A stretch of 64,000 nt of DNA from Rhea pennata (Eukaryota; Chordata; Aves; Rheiformes; Rheidae). Shown here one piece after another: positions 25,301 through 37,999 of this stretch (the first letter of the stretch is position 1; each line of letters starts with the position of its first letter). The DNA lies in assembly GCF_028389875.1 (NCBI RefSeq), contig NC_084687.1, forward strand, positions 7,414,157 to 7,478,156. The letters run 5' to 3'. The notes below the pieces were generated by a model. That model made no database searches, was not told where the DNA came from, and saw only the letters and a list, made by a program, of their open reading frames with translations. The position numbers and the translations under genes are program-made.

Positions 25301-28300
25301 TCTATTTTCATGCGAAGCGAGTGGTCACACCCCCATTTTCCTCCTGTGTCGGTGATTTCCGTTGCCTCAGCTTGTCTTTATTTCCAATATCTGTCTCTGA
25401 AGGAAGAAGCTAATAAGGAAGTTCAAGGCAGCTAGAAATCTATTTAAAGATTCTGCCATTCTTTGCAATCTAAAGGAGGAACTTCTGTACAGATTACTGC
25501 TGGAGAACTGCTTACCCGAGTAACTACACTTTCTGTTCTGCCCAGTGTGAAAACCTGAACCCAAAATTTACAGGCAAGAGTAATATTCTACTGTGTATCC
25601 AAAAAGTACTTAAAATGAGTGCTGGAAATTCCTACTATTTGATGTTCCAGTAAAACAAGTTGTAAAGATTACTGAAGGCAAAGAGAAAATACTGTCTCAT
25701 AAACAAGCTTTCAATAAAAGGAAATCTTAAAGTACATTATGGGAAATGCTCAGCCCAAAACAGTCTAGAATTCCCCAGAGAAAACGGTAGCTTTTTCCCA
25801 ACAGACTAAAGCCTTTGCTTTGTGTGTCTGCACAGGAAGCCTCTTTTCAGTTGTTTCAGATATTGCTTCTGCACCATAAAATCAGAATTACCCTTTCTCA
25901 AAACAAACTAGCAGAGGTTGCTTACCCTAATTTGAACTAAAAGCCAGGCAGTTTAGAGCATTACCCCCACTGCATATGCCTAATTCTTCTGATTATTGGT
26001 GTTAAGAGTAGTTGTTAACATACCTTGCTGCCTTTTTAAGAGTAGCACAGATTTAAATATTATCCCTTTTCCTTTAGGGGGAGCGGGATATAATAGTCCT
26101 AAAAATTCTCTTCTGTCATCAAGCTGCTTCTGTTTTGAAAGTTGAGCAGAAACAGTATTTAAGACTGAATTCCAGTTCAAACGAGACAAACGCAAAGCTG
26201 CTAGAAGTGCCTAGCCACGATCCTGGGTGTTCCTAGCTGTGCTGAAGAGTTGCGCCAGTGACCAGCGTAAGCAACAGGAGCTGTCGCCTACGTATGTGTT
26301 CAGTGCCCTGCACAGGTCATTGCACTGTGATTTAATTTCAGAAGAATGAGGCTGATTCTTTCGGTGAAGGACCTGGCTATTCAGCGAAACCAGTAGCGCA
26401 CAGGAGTTACAGGCAGCAGGCTGGAAATCTGGATCTGCATTTCCAAGTGCACAGTGGCCCAAATGCCAAAGCAGTGGACTTATTTTTGTAAATAAGATGT
26501 AGTCTGACCAGGACGATCTGTTTACGACTTTTTGTAGTCTAGACAACTTCAATAAAATGTTTATGATCTGCTGGCTACTAAAGGAGAATAGCTGGACTTA
26601 AGAAAGCTGTTAATGTTATGATAGTCTCATCTGTTTGTCATGCTAGTTCAGGAAAATACTTAATTGCTCAAAGTAGCAAGGAAGAACTTCTTGTTCTTTC
26701 CCAGACAGGAAATAACCACCCCCAACTAAATTCAACACAACCTAGAGCCTAACACTGACAAAAAGCAGAGGCAAAACATGTCTCTGTTCACACTTCCAGT
26801 TCTCATGGAAATCGGACGGTGTGTAGTGTGAGTGACTTTAATTGATAAAGTTTAATTCCACTTCCTTAAGCTTTTTACTAGAAAGCAGTGGCCCAGAAGT
26901 AGACTTTTTGGATGTCCTCATGCTTGCTTACACTGTTAGAAGCACTGACACCAATCTGAAGAGAGCTTGTGGTGTAGAAAGTAACCACTACAGACCTAGG
27001 CTCTATTTAAAAGCAAAAAACAGCTAATCTGTCAAAGCAGTTAAGCCAGCTGGATGAATTTTCAAATTTGTATTTAACAACTTTCCAGTGATTGAGTCAC
27101 TTGCAAGTTCCCTACACATTTGTAGCAAGGCTTAGTCATTTTTATAATGCTTCAGAAGAAATGAAGATTCCCCGCCCCTCTATTTATTAAAAAATTAAGC
27201 CTGTGGCTTTTCCTGTGATTCATTAAACCATGGATGGCTCACTATCCAAGACGGCCCTCCCATTTCCAGGGCTGATCTTTTCCTTCCTTTTTTTATGTAA
27301 AACTTGAACAATAGTTTAAGCTCTGATCAAATGTACTTGGAATCAAGTAATACCACTTTTTTGGGGGGGGGAATATAGAGAAACGGGAAGCAAGATCTGC
27401 TCCCTACAAGTGTTAAAATACAGCTGCAAACTAGCATTATATGACAAGTATCTCTAATTGGTTTTGATTTTGGAAGATGTAAGGGAAAAGGTGCGTTTTG
27501 TTGTTGTTGCTTGGTAATTTATAAAATTCTCCTGTTGAGAATAGAGCTTGCCTTTGTTTTTCATGCTGATTACATGGCTGCAGCTTAGAGTACAGGTGGG
27601 ACCAAAAATTCTCCATTGGCTACTGAGTAAAGCAATGTTTTATTGGTGGTTATACCAATCCTCTGACCTGTAAGGCTCAAGTTATGGTTTTTAAGATCCC
27701 TTTAGTAAAGCTGAACTACATGAAGCAGTTAAATGCTGAAGAGAGAACTAGAGTAGCAGATTTTTCAAAGCTGCACATAATGAGGTATTCAAATTGCATT
27801 TATATCTCTGAACTTCACATATTATCTATAACTTTTTAAAAGTTAACCTTTTTTTTTTTTTTTTTGCCAGAGCAGTTTGCTTTTCTGTTTCAGTAAATCT
27901 GCACCAACTGGTGTGTGGAGTGGTGTTTAGAGAATCACTATCTCTTATGTACTTGAGGGAAATGTTTACATTTTTGGTGCAGTTTACTGGAACTTCAAAA
28001 ATAACTTAGAAACCAGTATTTATTGGAATGATTATCTTTTAATTTCAGTCAGACTCACTCTTTCCTGTCTAAAATATGTCCTTAGGAAAGGCATTAATGG
28101 TGGGTAACACTCACTAGTTTGCCATTCTTAGCTGAAAGGCTTTCTGAAAAAACAGGCTGACGCGTCGCTCTGCAGACAGCTTGTTTTTCCTGCCCTCCAA
28201 CAGCTGAATGGCATTGTGCAGGATCAACAGAGCCCGTGCTTTGTGGAACTTGTGCTATGAGCTCTTTAATTCTGAAAAAGCTACTGTATTTAATTTGGTA

Positions 28301-30698
28301 TGGCTTACTTTCTGTTTGTGTTCATAAGGATGCCCAGATGTGTGCACAGCATACATAAAAACCTAAAACACACATGACAACGTACAAAGAGCATTTGTTT
28401 GGCCACTCGGAGCAAAAATGTCATGCTTACTGTCAAAGTACAGCTAATATCATAATTTCTCTGTAGATCCCATAGTACTTTGCTATGGTTTTATGGTTGA
28501 AATTAAACCATTCTAAAGGTAATAGCATGTTAGGGAAAGAGTTTTGTTAAAGATACTGGGGCTGAGTCCTGCCTTTCGCAGAGAAAAACGTAGGTAACTC
28601 ATACAGAGGAGAGAGCTTGCTTTAATGTCTTGCTAAGAAGGTAACTATGCAGAAGGAAACATAATCTACTTACTTCAGAAAATGACAGGCATGAGTTCTC
28701 TTGTAAGGACTGATTACTATGACTGTAGTGAATCAAGAAGAGTCAAATCCTGGATTTCAAAGGCATCCTTTCTTGGTGTAGACAACCCCATCAGCAAACA
28801 CCATCAGAACTGTGCTTTTTAATAACCCACACTGAAATGCTCTGTCTGGATGTGGAAGCACACTGGTTCAGATTTTTCAGAAATGCATAACATTTAGACT
28901 AATTGTTTCCACTAAAATTAATTATTAAACTTCTTGGAGGTAAGTCAAGTCAACTCTGAGGGCTTCTGAGACTCTTGGATCTTTTTATTGTCTTCTGTTG
29001 AATGTGTATTTGTTTTCATATGGGGTCTTATCATGGTGGTAACAATGTAGATAAATATCGGTTATAAAGTTTTGTTTTGCATATCTTTAGAGCTTCATTC
29101 TTTAAGAGATGAAAAGTAATAGGATAAGATTACAATATCATAACAAACATTTGCAACTAAAATGGCTGATTCTAAATGTTTTAGGACATGCAGCACAATG
29201 TGTGTGGGTTTCTAATTCTTGCATGTCATTTAAAGAAGGGTAATCATTCCTGTCTTGTTTCTTGAGAGGCTTCACTATGTTTAGTCTGGTTGAGAATATT
29301 AAGGATTTTGTTAACAAGTTACAGATTTATAGGTTATTGTGAGAGTGAAATGCTTTAATTGCTCAACACGAAATTTTTTGATGGTTATATAACCAAGAAA
29401 ACACTACTGCTCTTCCACTGAAAAATCAGTAAATCAGGTCTTTCAGTGAGCAACAACTGATACTTACTTTTTTCCATTTGCAATTTTGGGAAACATGAGT
29501 TATGGACTAAATAACAAGTAGCTGTGGCATGAAGAGGTTCATCAGCTGACTATGTTGTGGAGATGCTTGAGCCTTGAAACCTGTCAGTATGGACTTGCTG
29601 AAACAATCTTCCACACCAGGTAGCAGCTCAGACAAGTGCTTATGGTTTTGTATAGGCAGTTAGTTGCCCTGCACTTGAGTTCAGAGAAGCCTTCTTGGTC
29701 TAGTAAGTTTTGTTTTGCTTTAGCAAAACTTTCTATTCTTTTCTACTTTGAGGCCACTTGGTTAAGAGACTTTCAGTTGGAGAGCCATTGAGAAATTAAT
29801 CAAGGCATGTACTTATAAACCCCCACACACTTGTTTTGGACTCTTTGTGGATACTGTCTATCTACTGGTGTTCTGATTATGGAAATACAAGTGCTTTTTG
29901 CAAAATTTCTCAAGTTCCAGGTATTTCATTCATTTGGAGAGCAAGTAGCTTCTGCAAATGATTTTGAAACAGTGGGGCCTTACAGTTGTGCAGTGCTGCT
30001 TCAGGTCTTCAGCCAGCAAGATCTAGGTTCACTAATGTTCCTGGTACTAGATTTTGATCTCCCTCCCTTCCCCTCCCCCCCCCCAAATTAGTGGAGGGAC
30101 CATTAAGTTCTGCCCATTTAAATCTATTAATGAGGGCTTTTAATTGGCTTGGAGTCTAGGTGAAACTTTCTTTATATGCTAAAATTCTGATAGTCAGTTT
30201 AGAAATCCCTTCTGAGGATGGAAGGATTATTATGCTCTGAGTATACTTTTCACTTTTCATAGTCTTACTTGAACAGACTCTATGCCACCAGAGGACTAAC
30301 ACATGCACCTAATATGTGAAAAACATGGTGTTTGCCCCCTTCTTATTGGCCTCATCAGAAATTGCAAAGTCCAGATGGGCCTTAGAGGTTGCACTATTCC
30401 ACTTGGGGGCAAAAGTTGTACCACTGTACAGAAGGTAGGCAGACCACTTAACCTATTATTGTCTGTCTTAGGGATTAGTGTCTTCCTATCTGTTAATCGG
30501 ATACCTTTAATGTTACGCACTGGTAATTTTTTTCTGTCTTAATACTCTTAAGCAAATAAGTCTGATTCGTGTTCTGTTAATATTTCTTTAAATGGAAAAG
30601 CTGGGGAAGAGGGATAGTTTTCTTAATTGTAAACAACTTTATTCAACTAGTTTGCTGGTTTTAGTATATTGAAATACACACTTGTTTTTGTATTTCAG
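19376..30698 (+). other. CTTNBP2NL: CTTNBP2NL intron (11.3 kb)
   Basis: AT-rich intron with a GTATGT donor and a TTGTATTTCAG acceptor. It contains only short homopolymers (for example T17 at 27849-27865) and a C-rich run near 30060-30085. A GC-richer stretch at about 23460-23830 has an open frame on + with no recognisable domain. No recognisable exon, nested gene or mobile element was found. Confidence 0.8.
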
Positions 30699-30929
30699 GC
30701 CCAGCACAGAGATACGTTCATTGAAGAACGCTATGGAAAGTACAATATCAGCGATCCACTAATGGCTTTGCAGAGAGATTTTGAGACCCTGAAAGAAGGA
30801 AATCATGGTGAAAAGCAACCAGTCTGCTCCAATCCCTTATCTGTTTTGAAAGTGGTGATGAAACATTGCAAGAACATGCAGGAAAGAATGTTATCCCAAC
30901 TAGCTGCTGCAGAAAGCAGACACAGAAAG
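30699..30929 (+). CDS. CTTNBP2NL: CTTNBP2NL coding exon 2 (residues 34-110)
   Basis: 231 bases, 77 codons, phase 0 at both ends, from AQHRDTFIEERYGKYNISDP to AAAESRHRK. Acceptor TTGTATTTCAG, donor AAG/GTAGGT. It covers the best-conserved part of the CortBP2/NAV1-type N-terminal domain (Pfam CortBP2 family), including the YGKYNISDPLMALQRD segment shared with CTTNBP2, and leads into the coiled coil from about residue 85. In this family the N-terminal coiled coil is the part that oligomerises and contacts striatin/PP2A (STRIPAK); that role is family knowledge, not seen here. Confidence 0.96.
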
Positions 30930-31982
30930 GTAGGTTGCTTCAGCTAAGCTGTGCAGAAGTAACATAGTTCCATCTTGATAAGATGTGAACTTCAACAAAA
31001 AGGCTTAAATGCTATGAGAGTTCTAGTGTTTAAGAGGGTTTTGCACCTTTGTTTAAGCTTCTTATCACTCAATATGGGTGATACCTGCTATTTCCTCCTG
31101 AGAAAATGTTCCCTATGTACTTGAAGGTATTTAAGCAGCGTTTGGAAGCTTAAACCACAGAAATATTGAGGAGCTGCTAGATTCGTGGTGAGCGTGTTTT
31201 GGGAGAGCCTATGATTCTGGTAATGAGATACTGCAGGGTCTCTTGGGAAGTTCATGTTCTGGCTTTTTTTATTGAGTTAATAGAATCTCAATTATTCATG
31301 TAATTCAGTGTTAAATCTGAAGGAGCTCCTTAACTGTGTCCTTATGGCAAGCAGTTTCATTTGAAGAAGTCATCTTAAGTAGAAGAACAAATTAAGGTTC
31401 TTTATTTTAAACTTGCACTTCAGTCCTCAAATCTCCTGTAAGACACTGGGAAGGGGGAGTCTGTATGCAAATTACTATTGAAATAGGAGTTAAGAATGTC
31501 TTGTTATAATTGTTAATGCCCTGTGTCACTATGGTGTGTGTTCTGAGGTGGTGAGTCTTCTCCTGCTTTATTTATATACATTTATATATATAAAAAATTA
31601 CCCTGCCAGGAAATTCTGGTAAAGGCACCATATAACCAAAAGCAAATACTATGAATCACATAAGGACCTTCTTTCTCATAAGTTTCTCAAGGCTATTCTG
31701 CAGTCTGGAGAAAAATATGCAATTTGGCTACTTAGTACTAAAATGAAGATACCGTGCATTTTTCTAACCTTTTTCTTAACTTGCTCAGCAATACAAGATA
31801 GTGACTTAGTGCAGTTTGTCCAAAAGCCTCTTTTATATGATTTTGAGTTGAACTTGATGTCTGAGGTTACCATGGCTGCTGTCATGTCTAATTTGGACTG
31901 TGCGAGAAGATGGTGATCTCCTCCTGTGTTACAAATTTGTAAGTGTGCCTTTGCATTAAAGTGACTGAAGTTTGTTTGGAAG
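30930..31982 (+). other. CTTNBP2NL: CTTNBP2NL intron (1.05 kb)
   Basis: The donor is GTAGGT. The 3' end reads GTTTGTTTGGAAG with a purine-rich stretch before it, so the polypyrimidine tract is poor. No other feature is seen. Confidence 0.85.
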
Positions 31983-32090
31983 GTGATATTGGACCTTGAG
32001 GAAGAAAGACAGCGGCATGCCCAGGACACGGCAGAGGGGGATGATGTCACCTACATGCTGGAGAAGGAAAGAGAGCGGCTCACCCAACAG
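31983..32090 (+). CDS. CTTNBP2NL: CTTNBP2NL coding exon 3 (residues 111-146)
   Basis: 108 bases, 36 codons, phase 0 at both ends, from VILDLEEERQRHAQDTAEGD to ERERLTQQ. The sequence is a charged heptad-type coiled coil that joins smoothly to the exons on both sides. The acceptor position is fixed by the protein: the preceding exon ends in K and the family reads K-V-(V/I)-L-D-L-E-E-E. Donor CAG/GTGTGC. The acceptor has a weak pyrimidine tract, and skipping this exon would keep the frame and delete 36 residues of coiled coil. Confidence 0.95.
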
Positions 32091-32907
32091 GTGTGCTTTG
32101 GTAGCTAGTAATTACCCAACCCACAGAAACCCAGGGCTTCGGGCTGCTCAGGCTGGGTGGTGAAGTCAATACTAATGTCTAACTACACTTTTATGTTGAA
32201 AGAGTATTGGGGGCCTCACTCCTTCTAAGGCTTTTCTAGTTTTTAACATTTAGATATGCAGAACGGCCTTAATCTTCCTGATTCAGTAGCTGAACAGTGC
32301 TAGAAGCCATTAATAGACAATTAAATGTTTTGAAAACTTATTTCAGGCTGAAAGCTGAAACTTCCTCAAGAATTATACTGTGCCTACAGGTGGTAGATCT
32401 CTGGTACTGAAAAATCTGGATGAGACGTGAAAGATCTCCTGTGGGTTTTATTCAGAGACAATAATAAAAACTTAAGCTGCTGTTTTCTGTTATTCAAGCA
32501 CTATAGACTTTCATAATGTATATAACACATCAACATTTTAAAGTCTAAATACCTTTAAAAGGCAAACTGACAAAGAAGTAGATGAGGTGGAAGTAAGCTT
32601 TTCTTCAGATAGCCTCTTCAATCAGTGCATGGCAAACTGGGCCTATATTGTAGTAAAAACCAATTGAATTTCATACATGCTAACTATAGTAAGTAATATT
32701 TCTTAATACATGCTGGCAGACTGAGTTCCTTGGCATACAAGGCTGTCTTACATATACCGTGGCCAAGAACCTCTTTCTTGTATTAGGCATTTTCATCTTT
32801 TACTAGGAAATTTCTCCAAGATGCTTAGTAACCTCTTTCATTTTGGGAATGTGTTTACTTTCAGGAGGCTTTGGTTCCCTTAGTCCTTTTTTGTTCTTAT
32901 CTTCCAG
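32091..32907 (+). other. CTTNBP2NL: CTTNBP2NL intron (0.8 kb)
   Basis: AT-rich intron between GTGTGC donor and a good pyrimidine-rich acceptor ending CTTCCAG. Nothing else is seen. Confidence 0.9.
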
Positions 32908-34389
32908 TTGGAGTTTGAAAAATCCCAAGTGAAAAAGTTTGAAAAAGAACAGAAGAAGCTCTCAAGCCAGCTGGAGGAGGAGAGGGCACGCCACAAGCAA
33001 CTGTCCTCCATGCTTGTAGTGGAGTGCAAGAAAGCCACTGCCAAAGCAGCTGAAGAGGGGCAGAAGACAGCAGAATTGAGCTCGAAATTGGAAAGAGAGA
33101 AGAGTAAGGTGAGTAAATTGGAGGAGGAGCTGGCATCGAAGAAGAAGCGGGGTTTACAGATGGAAGCACAAGTAGAAAAGCAACTCTCAGAGTTTGACAT
33201 CGAAAGAGAACAGCTGAAAGCCAAGCTGAACAGAGAAGAAAACCGTACAAAAGCCCTAAAAGAAGAGGTAGAATGTTTGAAGAAATCTCTGAAGGAGCTG
33301 GAGGCTTCTTGCCAGGAGCATGGTCCTCCTGAGCCTGTGCAGCCAAGGCCCTCAATGATGTCCAGAGGTGTCGTAACTGACAGTCCCACAGTGAAGTCTG
33401 TGTTTTGCCAGACAGAGTGTCTGCAGGCAGACAGAGCAGATCCTGCCAGCACAAGCAAAGCTGCATATACCACATTTTCCAGCCCTACTCCACCTACTCA
33501 TTCCTATGCAAAATCCAATGGTCATTGTGATACTGATATGCAAATGGGAAGTGAGCTACAGCAGACAAATACAGCAGAGAACCAAGTCCAAAAGGAGAAG
33601 TCTGCTGGTGCAGTCCCAGAAAGTGTGATTGAGAATGGAAGCTCTCCTGTAAGAACAGAGTCACCAGTTCATCTGATGTCCCAGCTCCCTTCCAGTGGGG
33701 TGTCTCTGTCTCCTAGCAGCACGGCTGCATCCTCTCTAACACCTTCTCCCTGCTCCTCGCCAGTTCTGACTAAACGCTTAGTTGGAGCTTCAGCCAGCAG
33801 TCCTGGTTACCAGTCATCCTACCAAGTGGGGATCAACCAACGTTTCCACGCAGCTCGGCACAAGTTTCAGTCTCAGGCTGAGCAGGACCATCAGTCGAGT
33901 GGTCTGCAGAGCCCGCCATCAAGGGATTTGTCTCCTACTCTAGCAGATAACTCTGCTGCCAAGCAGCTAGCACGCAATACAGTCACTCAGGTCCTTTCCA
34001 GATTTACCAGCCAGCAGGGACCTATTAAACCAGTCTCCCCTAATAGCTCACCTTTTGGCACGGACTATCGAAATCTGGCAAATGCTGTGAGCCCCAAAAA
34101 TGAATCTGGTCATTCTCCAAGTGCAGGCAAGGTTTCCAGTCCACTAAGCCCATTGTCTCCTGGAATTAAATCACCAACAATTCCTAGAGCAGAAAGAGGG
34201 AATCCACCACCCATTCCTCCAAAGAAACCTGGCCTTGCTCAGTCACCTGTTGCTCCTGCTGCAGTAACCAAAACAGCTCCTCAGGCATCTTCTTTAGGTG
34301 CCCCCATGGACGTGGCAAGTAGCTGCTCTAACAATACTGTAGTGTCAAATGGTAAAGACATTGAGATACTCCTGCCAACTAGCAGCTAG
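32908..34389 (+). CDS. CTTNBP2NL: CTTNBP2NL terminal coding exon (residues 147-639)
   Basis: 493 codons plus TAG. The first codon is TTG, read as Leu147 after splicing, not as a start. Residues 147 to about 280 continue the Glu/Lys-rich coiled coil. Next come a conserved SVFCQTE motif (310-316), a long Ser/Pro-rich disordered region with many SP sites that could be phosphorylated, and a conserved block with YQVGINQRFHAARHKFQ (451-467). Further on are QVLSRFTSQQGPIKPVSP and a proline motif PPPIPPKKP (579-587) that fits an SH3 ligand of the cortactin-binding type. The C-terminus ends LLPTSS. CTTNBP2NL associates with striatin-PP2A and actin/cortactin in the family literature. Length and domain order match the human protein; no odd residues or breaks are seen. 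Confidence 0.97.
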   Translation: MEFEKSQVKKFEKEQKKLSSQLEEERARHKQLSSMLVVECKKATAKAAEEGQKTAELSSKLEREKSKVSKLEEELASKKKRGLQMEAQVEKQLSEFDIEREQLKAKLNREENRTKALKEEVECLKKSLKELEASCQEHGPPEPVQPRPSMMSRGVVTDSPTVKSVFCQTECLQADRADPASTSKAAYTTFSSPTPPTHSYAKSNGHCDTDMQMGSELQQTNTAENQVQKEKSAGAVPESVIENGSSPVRTESPVHLMSQLPSSGVSLSPSSTAASSLTPSPCSSPVLTKRLVGASASSPGYQSSYQVGINQRFHAARHKFQSQAEQDHQSSGLQSPPSRDLSPTLADNSAAKQLARNTVTQVLSRFTSQQGPIKPVSPNSSPFGTDYRNLANAVSPKNESGHSPSAGKVSSPLSPLSPGIKSPTIPRAERGNPPPIPPKKPGLAQSPVAPAAVTKTAPQASSLGAPMDVASSCSNNTVVSNGKDIEILLPTSS

Positions 34390-37010
34390 TCTCCAGAAAA
34401 TGTGAATGTGACATTCCATGGCTTAGCATCCTAGAGCTAAGACACTGTTTTTCCACTCCATGTTATTTATTTCCATAGAAGCAGAATCTGTCTGTATAAA
34501 GCATTTAGTATATTTTTCTTTTTTAAATAGGTAGGAGAATATTTTTGTTTATGAAGAAACCTTAACTACAGCTATACAGTAGCCTCAAGTCTCTCATGGC
34601 AGCAGTCAAATCATCAGAGATGACAGGAACCATAATCATGTGATGGAACCTAAATATCAAACTATAATGGGACTGAAATGCTACTTTTAAATTATGCAGA
34701 AAACTTGTGCAGACTTTTTACTCCAGATGAACATTTTATTAAAAGTGCCTGAACTAAGCCTGCAATATGAATGTGATTCTCTGAAAAAGGCAAGGAGGGG
34801 AACCATCTAGCTGCAGAAATGAATTCTTCTGTGAGTCATGAATGTTTAAACCAACACTGTTTTTAATTATCTCCATTTGTTGAAATGAGTTAGCAAATGT
34901 GCTACAAGTAAGTTCTGTAAGGTGACCACCAGACTGACACAGCCAGCCACATTTTGTCCTTTATGATGTAGGTCCTAAGTGTTTTAGGAGGTGCACATAA
35001 GTTTCTTGGGGTAAAATTTAGCCTTGGTACAATTCTGATTACTTTTCTCCCAGTATTCATTATCCAAGTAGTGTTTTTCTATCCTGTAACATGTTCTGTG
35101 AAAATGCCTGTGCTTTAAATGGCTGAATTTTCATTTCTGGCGAGTCACCTGTAATTTCAAATTATTCAAGCATTCTACTGTCATGTGTAGAACTTCTGAG
35201 AAAAGGATCTTGTAATTACTTGATCAACAATCTTGCTATTACTTGAAAAGAAAAATCATTAGTCCATATGGTACAGCAAAATGGGATCTTCTACTATAAA
35301 AAAAGCAATAATTTTGTTGTTCACTTTTATCAGTTGTCAGACTGACCTGGATTTTACTGACTAGCTAGCTATAGAATCTTGCCAGCTTTCACTGGATGAA
35401 AATATGCAACCAAATTATCACTGTCATATGTAATTAATTACATATGTAGGTAATTTTACATGCATACGTATTGAATATACAATGCAGACATAAATCTTAA
35501 GCTATTCGTGAGGATCTCCCCAATATGAAAAAAGGTGGAAATTATATCGAGATTGGGGGAACAAATTGGTTACTTAGGGGTAAGGAGTTGCTTAAGTCTG
35601 TGAAAATTATCTCTGTGAAAAGTTATTTTTCTAGATGAGCCCAAAAGAAGGGAGAAGCAACAGATTCCATCCAGTGCAGAAATGTCCATCTGAGGTGAAA
35701 AGTGTAGTCCTCGTTGCAGACATCTTGCATACACCACCTGCCATTTCATGGCACAATGCAGTTCAGCTTTGAGTCGCTGCAGTAAAATACAAGACAAACA
35801 CAATACAGATCAGTGATGCAGAGGTTGAGAGCATAACTCTGAGCTGATTATCCCAGGTATTGTATGTGAGCTGATTCTAAACTTAGAAGCTAGACTTGCT
35901 GCTCAATGTCATGCTATGTTTAGCATTTCCTTCTACAGCAGTGTAAGGTTTACATAGAGTGTAGTAACCCACTGTCAGAGATGCTTTTTCCTTTGTCTTT
36001 TTTCAAAATGTGTTAAACAAAATACGTCCTACTTTATTGTAGGAAAGATCCCTGCAGCAACTAGAAGGGTGCACTACTGTACATGACCTTTGTACATGGC
36101 TTTGAGTCTTATTTTGTAGGACATCAGAGCTCTTGTGCTGCTTTGAAGTGGCTGTTGTCTGAAGTGACCCTGCTCTTCTCTCCCACACTGGTATGAAAGG
36201 TATTTAGATTACAGCAAGAGAGGTTCTTACAAACCGTTCAATAGCCTTTTACGTTTTGGTATTACGTGCGGCTGTTCCTAATCCATTGGAATAGGCTATG
36301 TACTAGCAGTAGGAAAATAGTACCAGTCTAGAGATAAATGGGTAGTGACTCTCTGGGAAGCACTTTTTTATATAATTTTGATGTGTCCACAACAGATTTT
36401 TTTTTCTCTCTTAAGAGTAATTCTAAAAATTGAGGGGCAGAAGGATTTTTGCCCATGTATCACTTCCAATTCAAAAGTGAGGCTTTTGTATACACTGCTT
36501 TAACATGTTTCTTTGCTTTTACACTAAACTAGATGGTATTATCCCCTTTCTTTATCAATAGCTCTATATAGATACTATAATGAAGTTTATTAGAAAATGC
36601 ACTGAATACTATTTCTTCTAAAATATACTATGGGAAGGGGGTATGCAAAGGAATGTATTTTTGCTAGTAGCCTGTCTTCTGAGAGAAACTAAGCACAAAT
36701 ATTACAATGATCCAACTAATTCAGTAAGACATGTAGAGTTAGTATTTAACCTTTGCTGTAGATTCTGTGTGGAAGCAACTAAATATTTCTTCTGTAATTC
36801 ACATCTGTTATAAGCAGAAATTGTTGCCGAATTTGTCACTGGCTAATGGAGTAAAATGAAGTGCAAAATGTATACGTTGGTATTCGTTAACACTTGTAAA
36901 TTTGTAAAGCCAAATGTACCAAGCTGAAGTCTTTAATCATTTTTATAGCTGATGGCATTAACCATGTTAAACATTCATATTATCAATAAAGGATTTTATT
37001 TTTAAGATGT
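34390..37010 (+). other. CTTNBP2NL: CTTNBP2NL 3' untranslated region
   Basis: About 2.6 kb of AT-rich sequence between the stop codon and the polyadenylation signal, with no further exon. An ATTAAA at 34738-34743 could give a short isoform. Several ATTTA and T-rich stretches are present but no specific binding site is claimed. Confidence 0.8.
36985..36990 (+). terminator. CTTNBP2NL: AATAAA polyadenylation signal of CTTNBP2NL
   Basis: A canonical AATAAA, followed about 45-80 bases later by G/T-rich sequence (GTGTGTGTGCG near 37055). Cleavage is expected at about 37005-37015. Confidence 0.75.
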
Positions 37011-37990
37011 GCAAATTGCTTAAGAAAATGTTTGGAATCCTGTCTTCTGGACAAGTGTGTGTGCGTAGAGGCTACTCAGCAGGTAGGTCTACCTATTGAT
37101 AGCAATGCTTATGTGTTAATATAGAAACTGGGGCTTTAATTTATGCTTTCAAGTTTTGAAAGAAACCAGAATTTGAATACAATGTATGGTGATAAGTTAT
37201 TGCTAGTGGCAATCTGGGCAGCATTGCTAGTCAATCTGCCACTGCCTGAAACTCATGGCTCTGTTGTACTAAGAGATTCTTTGCTGCAAATAGTGTGCTT
37301 CAGGTGACACAGCGCAGCAAAGTCCTGACAGCTTTTGCTTTGGAGTGTTTTTCTAAGTAAAACAATTTTCCTAGAGTACCTCGTTGCCAGAGTGTTGCAG
37401 CATTAGTAATTTGTGATGTTAACACTGGGTTTTTGAAAATCTGGCAGGGCCGCTTGCATGCTCTGCAAGCAGAAAATTTAAAATCTCCCTGTGTGAACTC
37501 CCTTGGCAGCTTCAATGCTCCTCAGTCATGGAGGAGCACTGCTAAATTATGTCACAGGGCCACGTCTGAGGTTGTCCAGCAATGGAGAAAAGGCACTCAC
37601 AGCAGAGAAACTCCCCTGTGCCAAAGGTCCACCATGTCCACTGCAGTGAAGAAGCTGCTTCCCCAGGAGCTGCTGACTTACCTGCTCCTCGTGCCACGGG
37701 GAAGAGTCCACAGCTGCCTTGTCTCCTTGGTGTGTTTATTTTATATTATATATAATATACACACACCTCAATAGTGACCTGATTTTCTTATCTTTATATC
37801 TGCTCGCAGCTGAACAGGTTTTGCAACAACCAGGTGAGAAGCTTTGTTTTTCTCTTTGGGCTTGCTGCAATTTCTTGGGAGTGCCCGAGAGTGATGGTAC
37901 CTGCTTCAGTGCAGTTAAAAGTAGTAGCCACTGAACAAGCACTACTTCCTTCCTGTAACTATGTTTTTCACTAATACTTACATGCCCTGC
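37011..37990. other. Intergenic DNA after CTTNBP2NL
   Basis: Mixed-composition DNA with a short TA-rich run at 37739-37762. No exon-like feature is seen. Composition shifts from AT-rich to GC-rich near 38000. Confidence 0.6.
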
Positions 37991-37999
37991 CCAGGCAGG

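Larger units (their letters stand above)
14980..37010 (+). other. CTTNBP2NL: CTTNBP2NL transcription unit (whole gene)
   Basis: The gene runs from the CpG-island promoter through at least one untranslated 5' exon and four coding exons to a polyadenylation signal at 36985-36990. The joined coding sequence is 19277-19375, 30699-30929, 31983-32090 and 32908-34389. This gives 33 + 77 + 36 + 493 = 639 residues plus a TAG stop. All three coding introns are phase 0. I recall the human protein as 639 residues, so the model looks complete, with no frameshift or premature stop. The start of the transcript is approximate. Confidence 0.9.

Noticed and set aside
3461-37010. CR1-type LINE or LTR insertion
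   Set aside because: No ATTCTATG-type CR1 3' end, reverse transcriptase frame or paired LTRs were recognised by eye; ancient fragments could still be found with a repeat library search.
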